DNA of 6,749 nt from an uncultured Prevotellaceae bacterium (GTDB lineage: Bacteria > Bacteroidota > Bacteroidia > Bacteroidales > Bacteroidaceae), in the NCBI GenBank assembly GCA_958404085.1, contig CATXZX010000102.1:1-6749 (forward strand), in the 5' to 3' direction. Under the pieces are notes generated by a model. The model was not told where the DNA came from, ran no database searches, and saw only the letters and a program-made list of their open reading frames with translations. Positions 1 to 4,323 of this stretch are shown one piece after another (position 1 is the first letter of the stretch; each line of letters begins with the position of its first letter). The position numbers and the translations under genes are program-made.

Positions 1-267
1 AGATATCTCCCAGTCCGAACGCTCGCGGACGACCAGCGTATCCGATTTTCCCGGATTCAGCTGCTTGACATAAGTAAAACGGCGCATAGGGTCTTTTTCC
101 TGTATATCCAGACTGATTCTGTTCCCCCTGTCCGTAAAGACCACCCGCTCCGGATTTTCTATCACGACCACCGTATCAGCCGATTCCGCGGCTCTTCCGC
201 TAAGTCCTCCCAACAACAGGAAGGAACACACTGCCATAAATTTCATTCGTTTCATATTTCTTTTCAT
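1..267 (-). CDS. Exported protein of unknown function, N-terminal 89 residues only (runs off the left edge)
   Basis: The frame is open from an ATG at 267 to the window edge. It begins MKRNMKRMKFMAVCSFLLLGG, a basic start followed by a hydrophobic stretch and then SGRAAESAD, which looks like a type I signal peptide cut near RAA. No lipobox cysteine is present. The mature part (VVVIENPERVVFTDRGNRIS...) is rich in beta-forming residues, so it probably acts in the periplasm or outer membrane (inference). The start codon lies one base after the stop codon of the upstream gene (269-271), so the two are almost certainly co-transcribed and translationally coupled. Other in-frame ATGs at codons 5, 8 and 11 are possible starts. 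As the last visible gene of a sigma-factor operon it may be an envelope protein under that sigma's control. I do not recognise the family from this fragment. Confidence 0.75.
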   Translation of the reverse strand, partial: MKRNMKRMKFMAVCSFLLLGGLSGRAAESADTVVVIENPERVVFTDRGNRISLDIQEKDPMRRFTYVKQLNPGKSDTLVVRERSDWEIS

Positions 268-268
268 C

Positions 269-709
269 TTATTGTTTTCCGAGCATTTTCTTCAACTTCT
301 CTATATCCGTATATCCCTCCATATAAATCAGGATAGTCTGCTTCTTCGTACGCCGATAGACCAGATAACGCAGCGGTCCGTCCTTACCTTTGTACGGAGC
401 AAAGCGATAAAATCCATAACTCAGGTGCCCGTCGACGATACCGACCTCCTTATCCACCGATTTCAGGGCATCCTGGCCCACCAGCGCCTCCACCTGTGGC
501 AAGACTTTCGCATTTTTCTCAAAAGTCAGGCTTCTGAACAACGTCAGTCCGTAAGGTTTCAGAGAACGTCCCTTCACCAACAGTTCCACACACTGTTTGT
601 CGTGCTTGAACCTTCCGTCGAAGAGTTTTTCCACGTGCATGCCCCGTTGCGCCCAAAGCGGCAACACCACACACAACCATGCTATTACTGTCCAATCCAA
701 CCGTTTCAT
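269..709 (-). CDS. Small exported protein, DUF6108-like
   Basis: The protein has 146 residues when started at the ATG at 709. That start gives a clean signal peptide: MKRLDWTVIAWLCVVLPLWA, likely cut before Q21. An in-frame ATG at 736 would add nine polar residues before it and overlap the preceding gene by 23 bases, so 709 is preferred. It leaves a 4-base gap after the upstream stop and has AAAGG just before it. The mature domain contains LFRSLTFEK, a GFYRF stretch and YLVYRR...TILIYMEGYTDIEKLKKML. From memory this pattern (ligand-free beta domain, 'LTLFRSLT', 'YMEG' near the C-terminus) matches the Bacteroides family DUF6108, whose role is unknown. That assignment is recall, not a search. 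It lies third in the sigma operon, between the anti-sigma-like gene and a further exported protein. It is probably periplasmic. There are no catalytic motifs. Confidence 0.82.
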   Translation of the reverse strand: MKRLDWTVIAWLCVVLPLWAQRGMHVEKLFDGRFKHDKQCVELLVKGRSLKPYGLTLFRSLTFEKNAKVLPQVEALVGQDALKSVDKEVGIVDGHLSYGFYRFAPYKGKDGPLRYLVYRRTKKQTILIYMEGYTDIEKLKKMLGKQ

Positions 710-713
710 ACCT

Positions 714-1181
714 TTATTCCATTCTATCTTTACCATTCAAACCATCCATATCGAACACCGCCTGCAACTGTTCTTCGACAGAAGGCATCCCGTCGCCCCT
801 GTAAGTCGCCGCATACAAGGTTTGCTGCATACGGTTCATGACCACCTCGCGGTCCGTACACGGTTGCCCGTTGATATAGGCCACACACACGTTTCCGTTC
901 TGCATCAGGTAGCCTCCCGCGCCCACACTCAGCAACACGGCGACAACGGCAGCAGCCCATAGGGGGCGGCGCATGCCCCGGCGTTTTTCCTTGTACATGC
1001 GCCGTCCGCAAACAATCAGCCCCATCACGGCACGGTGTTCGCGATAGCGGTCGCCGTCCGCCCGGTCCGATGCCAGGAAAATCCGCAACAACCGTTCCTC
1101 ATGCTCCGATGTCAGACCGTCGTAATAACGTCTCAACAATTCATCGGCTTGTTTTTTGGAAATAATCCCCTTCTTTTTCAT
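714..1181 (-). CDS. Single-pass membrane anti-sigma-factor-like protein
   Basis: The protein has 155 residues. Residues 10-36 (QADELLRRYYDGLTSEHEER and on) resemble the N-terminal helices of Bacteroidota anti-sigma proteins, where a 'LL.KY.....S..EE..L' pattern is common. No zinc-binding HxxxCxxC motif is present. One membrane segment lies at about 73-93 (LWAAAVVAVLLSVGAGGYLM), preceded by a strongly basic stretch KEKRRGMRR. This predicts an inside N-terminus and a periplasmic tail of about 60 residues. The tail carries two cysteines, C99 and C108, which could form a disulfide. The gene overlaps the sigma gene by 41 bases in another frame, a tight arrangement typical of sigma/anti-sigma pairs, and an AGGTGG lies 7 bases before the start. 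Role as regulator of the neighbouring sigma is inferred from topology and position. A structural membrane protein is the alternative. The large periplasmic sensor domain of FecR proteins is absent. Confidence 0.85.
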   Translation of the reverse strand: MKKKGIISKKQADELLRRYYDGLTSEHEERLLRIFLASDRADGDRYREHRAVMGLIVCGRRMYKEKRRGMRRPLWAAAVVAVLLSVGAGGYLMQNGNVCVAYINGQPCTDREVVMNRMQQTLYAATYRGDGMPSVEEQLQAVFDMDGLNGKDRME

Positions 1182-1677
1182 GACTCATCCACCTATTATA
1201 TTGTTCACGAATTGCCTTACGCGCCCTCGACAAGTGCATACGCACGGCCGCTTCCTGCATGGAAAGTTGTTTGGCTATCTGTTCTACCGATTGTCCCTCA
1301 AAATCCTTTTGCCGGAGTATAAGGCGCTGCGTCGGCGTCAGTACCTCCTCTACCAGACGCATGACCAGACGATATTGTTCGTCACGCTCCATTTTTTCGT
1401 GGACCGATTCCACCGAGGGACCGTCGCACGCTTCGTCCAAAGCACACTCCCGTTTATTCCGTCGCAACGCATCGAAGCAAAGATGCCGTACCGTAACGAC
1501 CGAGAGGGCCTGGGCCTCTTCTGCCGTGCGGATAGCTGCACGCCTGGGCCACAACCGGCAAAAAGCATCCTGCAAGGCATCAGACGCTTCCTCGTCATCG
1601 GCCATTATATCCCTGGCCAGACGCAGCAGGCGTCGGCGTAGCTTGGTAAAGGCCGTTATCAGTATCTCTTCGCTCAT
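1141..1677 (-). CDS. ECF-type sigma-70 family RNA polymerase sigma factor
   Basis: The protein has 178 residues, the usual size for group 4 (ECF) sigma factors, which direct RNA polymerase to a small set of promoters. Region 2 covers about residues 8-74. Its D(D)EEASDALQDAFCRLW segment corresponds to the core-binding helix normally seen as DAEDxxQExFxRLW, and VRHLCFDALRRNK is the promoter -10 recognition end. Region 4 covers about 105-162 (LTPTQRLILRQKDFEGQS, then VEQIAKQLSMQEAAVRMHLSRARKAI), with the helix-turn-helix at about 129-153. The linker DEACDGPSVESVHEKMERDEQ is typical. It is the first gene of the minus-strand operon and has its own promoter upstream. A 7-bp stem-loop ends two bases before its ATG, which may limit translation. 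The target regulon cannot be read from this window, though self-activation of its operon is common. Confidence 0.96.
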   Translation of the reverse strand: MSEEILITAFTKLRRRLLRLARDIMADDEEASDALQDAFCRLWPRRAAIRTAEEAQALSVVTVRHLCFDALRRNKRECALDEACDGPSVESVHEKMERDEQYRLVMRLVEEVLTPTQRLILRQKDFEGQSVEQIAKQLSMQEAAVRMHLSRARKAIREQYNRWMSHEKEGDYFQKTSR

Positions 1678-1679
1678 CG

Positions 1680-1709
1680 GTTTTCTAACACGTCTACATT
1701 ACAGAAAAC
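1680..1709 (-). promoter_or_regulatory. Stem-loop in the sigma-factor mRNA leader, next to the start codon
   Basis: GTTTTCT (1709-1703) and AGAAAAC (1686-1680) form a perfect 7-bp inverted repeat with a 16-base loop. The 3' arm ends two bases before the ATG at 1677. In RNA this would occupy the ribosome-docking region and could limit sigma synthesis. A dyad recognised by a DNA-binding protein is an alternative reading. The stem is AT-rich and only moderately stable. Confidence 0.35.
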
Positions 1710-1721
1710 GTTCTATGCAAA

Positions 1722-1755
1722 CAAATGTAACATTAAAATCACCGAAATCTGCAAA
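1722..1755 (-). promoter_or_regulatory. Predicted promoter of the sigma-factor operon
   Basis: On the minus strand, TACATTTG (1729-1722) is an exact match to the Bacteroidota -7 consensus TAnnTTTG. A TTTG within a T-run (1755-1752) lies upstream with a 22-base spacer, one to three bases longer than ideal. Transcription would start near 1714, giving a leader of about 37 bases. This is a housekeeping-type site. Whether an ECF-type autoregulatory promoter also exists here cannot be told. Confidence 0.5.
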
Positions 1756-1792
1756 AAAACTGACAGAATCCGATTTTTGCCTATCCATTTTG

Positions 1793-1856
1793 AAAAAACA
1801 ACGGCCTGCATCCCTACGAAAAGAGAAACAAATTCTTTCGCATGGATACAGGCCGT
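1793..1856 (-). terminator. Long hairpin terminator downstream of the acetyltransferase gene
   Basis: Arms 1856-1844 and 1813-1801 pair over 13 bp on the minus strand (ACGGCCTGTATCC with GGATGCAGGCCGT). They use one G-U pair, whereas the plus strand would have a C-A mismatch at that position. A second inner pairing, CGAAA with TTTCG, lies within the 30-base loop. Two bases after the stem come six T's (1798-1793). The strand preference and T-run support a minus-strand intrinsic terminator that insulates the sigma operon promoter just beyond. Confidence 0.65.
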
Positions 1857-1872
1857 CAAAAAGAATAAGTCC

Positions 1873-1923
1873 AAAATCCCGATACAGGACTTCCGGAGAT
1901 TATGCCGAATGAGACTATCGGGA
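1873..1923 (-). terminator. Second, stop-proximal hairpin in the acetyltransferase 3' region
   Basis: TCCCGATA (1923-1916) and TATCGGGA (1884-1877) are a perfect 8-bp inverted repeat enclosing 31 bases. It begins 12 bases after the stop codon and is followed by TTTT (1876-1873). A competing 6-bp pairing, AAGTCC with GGACTT (1892-1887 and 1872-1867), overlaps it. It could be a weak first terminator in tandem with the stronger one at 1793-1856, or a 3'-end stabilising structure. Confidence 0.4.
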
Positions 1924-1934
1924 AAATAATGCTC

Positions 1935-2570
1935 CTACGAATTTTCAGGTCCGTCCGATACGTCCTCGACAGGCCAGCGCCTATTAACAAAACGACCAGG
2001 ATTCGACGTAGAAATCACTTTTGCCGGCACACCGGCCGCCGTTGCATTTCCGGGAATGTCCTTTACGACAACGGCACCGGCACCTATGGTCGCATTACTG
2101 CCTATGCAAACATGTTCGACGATACATACTGAGGGCCCCACGTACACATTGTCTCCAATATAGGCCGCACAGCCCTTATTACTACCGATTGTCGTAAACT
2201 GGCTCAGGTTTACATTATTTCCGATCACGGCCGAAGGATTCACTATCGTACCGAAAGCATGCCCGATATACAGTCCGTAACCAATCAACGTCTGCGGAAA
2301 AATCTGCAAGCCATACCGTTTCGACAATCTCCAACATTTGAATTTGGCCACAGGATAAAGCCACCCTTTCCTATAAGCGGCCATCCGAAGCCAAAAGCTG
2401 AAATGTTGGCTCGGGTTCCGCAGGCCGTACGCCCAGATTTTCCACAACGGGCCCTTTTGGCCGGTATAGCGGTAATAATCGCTGCGAATCAGTACTGCAC
2501 AATCGCGATAACTACGTGGAACGGGAATGCGGATATCATCGCCTCCCAACGAAATCTTTACATATTCCAT
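1935..2570 (-). CDS. Left-handed beta-helix acyltransferase, serine O-acetyltransferase type
   Basis: The protein has 211 residues. After an N-terminal region containing YRDCAVLIRSDYYRYTG and NPSQHFSFWLR (about 20-60), a hexapeptide-repeat beta-helix runs from about residue 92 to 185. It is visible as repeated (I/V)-G-x-x-(A/N/V) units: LIGYGLYIGH, AVIGNNVNLSQFTTIG, YIGDNVYVGPSVCI, VCIGSNATIGAGAVVVKDIP, AAGVPAKVI. H104 in YIGHAFG sits where the catalytic histidine of CysE-like enzymes lies. Such enzymes move an acetyl group from acetyl-CoA to a hydroxyl, either of serine or of a sugar. It lacks the long N-terminal helical domain of classical CysE (about 270 residues). No cysteine synthase or glycosyltransferase is adjacent, so the acceptor is unclear: surface-sugar O-acetylation is as plausible as cysteine synthesis. 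A structured RNA with a terminator lies about 55-200 bases upstream. No strong promoter is visible between that terminator and the start. Confidence 0.93.
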   Translation of the reverse strand: MEYVKISLGGDDIRIPVPRSYRDCAVLIRSDYYRYTGQKGPLWKIWAYGLRNPSQHFSFWLRMAAYRKGWLYPVAKFKCWRLSKRYGLQIFPQTLIGYGLYIGHAFGTIVNPSAVIGNNVNLSQFTTIGSNKGCAAYIGDNVYVGPSVCIVEHVCIGSNATIGAGAVVVKDIPGNATAAGVPAKVISTSNPGRFVNRRWPVEDVSDGPENS

Positions 2571-2624
2571 GTTTTTTGTTTTTGGAGCGAAGCATACCTA
2601 CCGGCGGCACAAGCCAAGAAGCCG

Positions 2625-2656
2625 AAAAAAGCATGGACGAAAACTTATCCATGCTC
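2625..2656 (-). terminator. Intrinsic terminator after the structured RNA
   Basis: On the minus strand GCATGGA (2654-2648) pairs perfectly with TCCATGC (2637-2631) around a 10-base loop, extendable by A-T and G-U pairs. It runs straight into six T's (2630-2625). The plus strand has no T-run after the hairpin. Its 5' arm shares bases 2651-2654 with the outermost stem of the structured RNA, so the two pairings exclude each other. Confidence 0.75.
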
Positions 2657-2778
2657 CGGGCTACTTGGCCTGCCCTCCTACTACGATAAGTTCCGCCCAC
2701 GCTATCGCGCAGGCGTTCACCGAACTTATTCGTGTAATGGGATCTTTCTACGGCCAAGTATTCAGAGCATACCGAATA
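2625..2778 (-). ncRNA. Candidate structured small RNA, rod-shaped, possibly 6S-like
   Basis: Reading the minus strand, nested complementary arms build one long rod: ATGCTC (2770-2765) with GAGCAT (2656-2651); TACTTGGCC (2760-2752) with GGCCAAGTA (2670-2662), 9 bp; then CCC/GGG, TTAC/GTAG and ACG/CGT with small offsets; ATAAGTTC (2729-2722) with GAACTTAT (2693-2686), 8 bp; CGCC with GGCG; a TG/TG internal loop; and CGC-GATA-GCG closing with a GNRA-type loop at the tip. A large one-sided bulge of about 10 bases sits inside the 9-bp stem. A terminator follows directly. The GNRA loop and T-run both favour the minus strand. Long rod, off-centre bulge and terminator resemble 6S-type RNAs, and Bacteroidota have a described 6S-Flavo class, but no sequence match could be checked. 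It could instead be the leader/attenuator of the acetyltransferase gene or a processed 3' end of the DUF2027 transcript. Ends are approximate. Confidence 0.6.
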
Positions 2779-2783
2779 GTTTG

Positions 2784-2792
2784 CAAACGCTA
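2784..2792 (-). promoter_or_regulatory. Weak candidate -7 box for the structured RNA
   Basis: TAGCGTTTG on the minus strand resembles TAnnTTTG but has one extra base between TA and TTTG. It would place the transcript start near 2777, just before the first arm of the RNA rod at 2770. No well-placed -33 TTTG is seen. The position is suggestive, the sequence match imperfect. Confidence 0.25.
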
Positions 2793-2883
2793 TGTTTTTA
2801 CCAATCTGTTTACTTTATGTCATATCATCTTTTCAATTTTCCTGTTTCATTTATATCCTTGCATTTATCCACATTCAATAGGA
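2793..2883. other. AT-rich spacer after the DUF2027 gene, no gene seen
   Basis: This stretch lies between the DUF2027 stop and the structured RNA. It is clearly more AT-rich than its neighbours, holds only reading frames of a few codons on the minus strand, and shows no terminator directly after the DUF2027 stop. DUF2027 transcription may therefore continue into the structured RNA and end at the terminator at 2625-2656. Confidence 0.5.
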
Positions 2884-4020
2884 TTACTTGACAATCACCA
2901 TCGTGGCACCGAATCCGTACTCGCGGAACGAAGCATCCTGGAAAAGACAAGTTTTGTAATGCGCCTTCAGTTCCTTAATCAGGGCCGTGCGCAGCACGCC
3001 TTCCCCCTTGCCGTGGATAAACACGATTTTCTGTCCTTTCTTGCCTTTGTTCTCGTTCATCGTACGACGGAATACGTCGAGCTGATAATTCAGGATATCG
3101 GCATTCGACAGTCCTTGTGTCGTATCGAGCAGTTCCTGAGCGTGCAGGTCCACCTCCAGGATACCGTTTTCGCGCGCCTTGCGGGCCGGCCGCGTTTTCG
3201 GTTTCGCCTCTTCGGTCTTGGTAAGCAGTGCTTCCTTCATCTGCTGCGTGTCGACAAAGACGGTACGCGCCGGAACGTCGTTGCGCACAACATCGTAGAT
3301 AAGAGCCGGCTCTTCAAAGAAATCGCTGTCGTCGAACGTATGCAGTTTGTAGAACTTCGTCAGGTCGATACGCAGCTCTACACTCATGGCCGGTTTCAGG
3401 AGGAATGTTTTTTCCCGTTTGTACGAAACGAATTGTACGGCCACTCGTTCCATTTCGTTCAGCACGTCGCGTCCGAACTCTTCGAGAAACAGTTTCGTGT
3501 TAGGTTCTACCGTACCCTGAAAACGCGTACGCCAACTTGAGCCTTCGGCCGACAGGTAAATAAAATCCATGAAATAGTTGCTATCGTTTACCAGATAGGC
3601 TTCGAACGTCGTGGCACTAAGCGATTTGACATCGACGGGCACAAAGGCCAGATAGAGGTTCAGACGTTCACCCTCGCGACGCTCTACGGGTTTTGGCACA
3701 TAAGTTATCGGCTTGTCGTCTTCGTCATCGTCGTACGAATGCACGTACGTATCCGGTTTCTCGCCGCGGAAACGGTTTCCACTGCCCGAACCGGAAGTAA
3801 AACCGGAACCGTAAGACCCCTTCAGCGACGGCTCGGGGGTCACCGTATGGACCTTGGCGATGTTGTAATCATCCGTATCAATCACCACACAGTCGCGGAT
3901 GAGCATCGGAATGTCGAAACCGTCTTCATCCTGGACCAACACGACATCCTTACCCTGAAAGCCGGCCACGATTCCGCCGCCTACTTCATTCAAGAAACGA
4001 ACTTTATCTCCTATCTTCAT
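2884..4020 (-). CDS. DUF2027 protein with C-terminal Smr (MutS2-related) domain
   Basis: The protein has 378 residues. The start at 4020 (MKIGDKVRFLNEVGGG) is chosen because it opens the conserved N-terminal domain and follows a good promoter by about 18 bases; an in-frame upstream extension of 71 codons would cover that promoter. Residues 1-55 look like a small SH3/KOW-like barrel (VRFLNEVGGGIVAGFQGKDVV). A low-complexity Gly/Ser and acidic linker runs 66-105 (GSGFTSGSGSG, DDDEDDK). Beta-rich DUF2027 follows to about 245. The Smr domain, about 288-378, has the DLH motif at 291-293, HGKGEG at 336-341 followed by LR at 343-344, and ends FREYGFGATMVIVK. Smr domains are nucleases or nucleic-acid binders, known from MutS2 and ribosome-rescue factors. 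No MutS ATPase is present here. It is probably cytoplasmic. The exact role of DUF2027-Smr proteins is not established; RNA, DNA or ribosome binding is inference from Smr. Confidence 0.95.
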   Translation of the reverse strand: MKIGDKVRFLNEVGGGIVAGFQGKDVVLVQDEDGFDIPMLIRDCVVIDTDDYNIAKVHTVTPEPSLKGSYGSGFTSGSGSGNRFRGEKPDTYVHSYDDDEDDKPITYVPKPVERREGERLNLYLAFVPVDVKSLSATTFEAYLVNDSNYFMDFIYLSAEGSSWRTRFQGTVEPNTKLFLEEFGRDVLNEMERVAVQFVSYKREKTFLLKPAMSVELRIDLTKFYKLHTFDDSDFFEEPALIYDVVRNDVPARTVFVDTQQMKEALLTKTEEAKPKTRPARKARENGILEVDLHAQELLDTTQGLSNADILNYQLDVFRRTMNENKGKKGQKIVFIHGKGEGVLRTALIKELKAHYKTCLFQDASFREYGFGATMVIVK

Positions 4021-4044
4021 TGTTTTTTCATTTTTGGAACATCG

Positions 4045-4076
4045 CAAAATTACACAAAATCTGCGAAAAAGACAAA
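4045..4076 (-). promoter_or_regulatory. Predicted promoter of the DUF2027-Smr gene
   Basis: On the minus strand, TTTG (4076-4073), a 20-base spacer, and TAATTTTG (4052-4045) match the Bacteroidota -33/-7 consensus exactly. Transcription would begin near 4038, leaving a leader of about 18 bases before the ATG at 4020. This also supports the shorter start of the gene. Confidence 0.8.
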
Positions 4077-4254
4077 CCGGCGTACCATCGGACATCCGGC
4101 ATCCCTCCAAATATCCCGACCGGCCGAACCGGAAAAAACTACGGGCCTGCTTTTTTGAAATAGCGGGCCGCCCGTAAAAAACAGCACGGAGACAGTTTCT
4201 GCCGGAAGGTCGCAAAAAATGTACACCTGGCATCCTAATAATCGTTCCGTTTAT
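4077..4254. other. Spacer between the two divergent promoters, with an inverted repeat
   Basis: No gene is seen. The main structure is at 4141-4175: ACGGGC (4141-4146) and GCCCGT (4170-4175) form outer arms. An alternative pairing, GGCCTGC (4144-4150) with GCGGGCC (4163-4169), is complete only on plus-strand RNA, where it uses one G-U pair. A-runs flank it on both sides (4133-4138 and 4176-4181), so a minus-strand transcript would see a hairpin followed by T's. It may stop antisense transcription from the protease gene or be a protein-binding dyad. Neither is shown. Confidence 0.35.
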
Positions 4255-4285
4255 TTTGGTTTTATCATTTTATGCACTACTTTTG
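4255..4285 (+). promoter_or_regulatory. Predicted promoter of the zinc metalloprotease gene
   Basis: TTTG (4255-4258), a 19-base spacer and TACTTTTG (4278-4285) match the Bacteroidota -33/-7 consensus at every defined position. The start of transcription would be near 4292, giving a leader of about 32 bases to the ATG at 4324. This argues against starting the protein at the in-frame ATG at 4219, which lies upstream of the promoter. Confidence 0.82.
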
Positions 4286-4323
4286 TTTTTCTAACCAACC
4301 GTAGCCATCAATCTTTAACCTAT

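Noticed and set aside
710..736. ATG at 736 as start of the DUF6108-like gene
   Set aside because: It adds nine polar residues ahead of an otherwise ideal signal peptide and overlaps the upstream gene; 709 is the better start.
1741..1772. Imperfect inverted repeat around CCGAAATCTG and CAGAATCCGA
   Set aside because: Only about 7 of 10 positions pair and it lies inside the promoter region; this is within chance expectation.
2536..2757. A 73-residue minus-strand reading frame across the structured RNA and the acetyltransferase start
   Set aside because: It crosses the terminator and the rod-like RNA, overlaps the acetyltransferase start out of frame, and its product shows no domain-like features.
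2651..2770. The structured RNA as SRP (4.5S) RNA, RNase P RNA, tmRNA or a tRNA
   Set aside because: The SRP tip with GGAA loop and AGCAG strand is missing, the RNase P GAGGAAAGTCC core is missing, it is too short for tmRNA, and there is no cloverleaf or T-loop sequence.
2571..2770. A known riboswitch (TPP, cobalamin, FMN, SAM-I, glycine) upstream of the acetyltransferase
   Set aside because: None of the hallmark conserved cores of these classes could be found by eye; an unknown class remains open.
2527..3540. A 337-residue plus-strand reading frame antisense to the DUF2027-Smr gene
   Set aside because: It spans two unrelated regions and is the antisense of well-supported coding sequence; no motif or promoter supports it.
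4021..4233. In-frame upstream extension of the DUF2027-Smr gene by 71 codons
   Set aside because: The extension covers the exact-consensus promoter at 4045-4076 and adds a basic, cysteine-bearing stretch unlike a protein domain. The conserved domain begins at 4020.
4219..4323. In-frame upstream ATG (4219) for the metalloprotease
   Set aside because: It lies upstream of the matched promoter at 4255-4285, and it would bury the clean signal peptide that begins at 4324.
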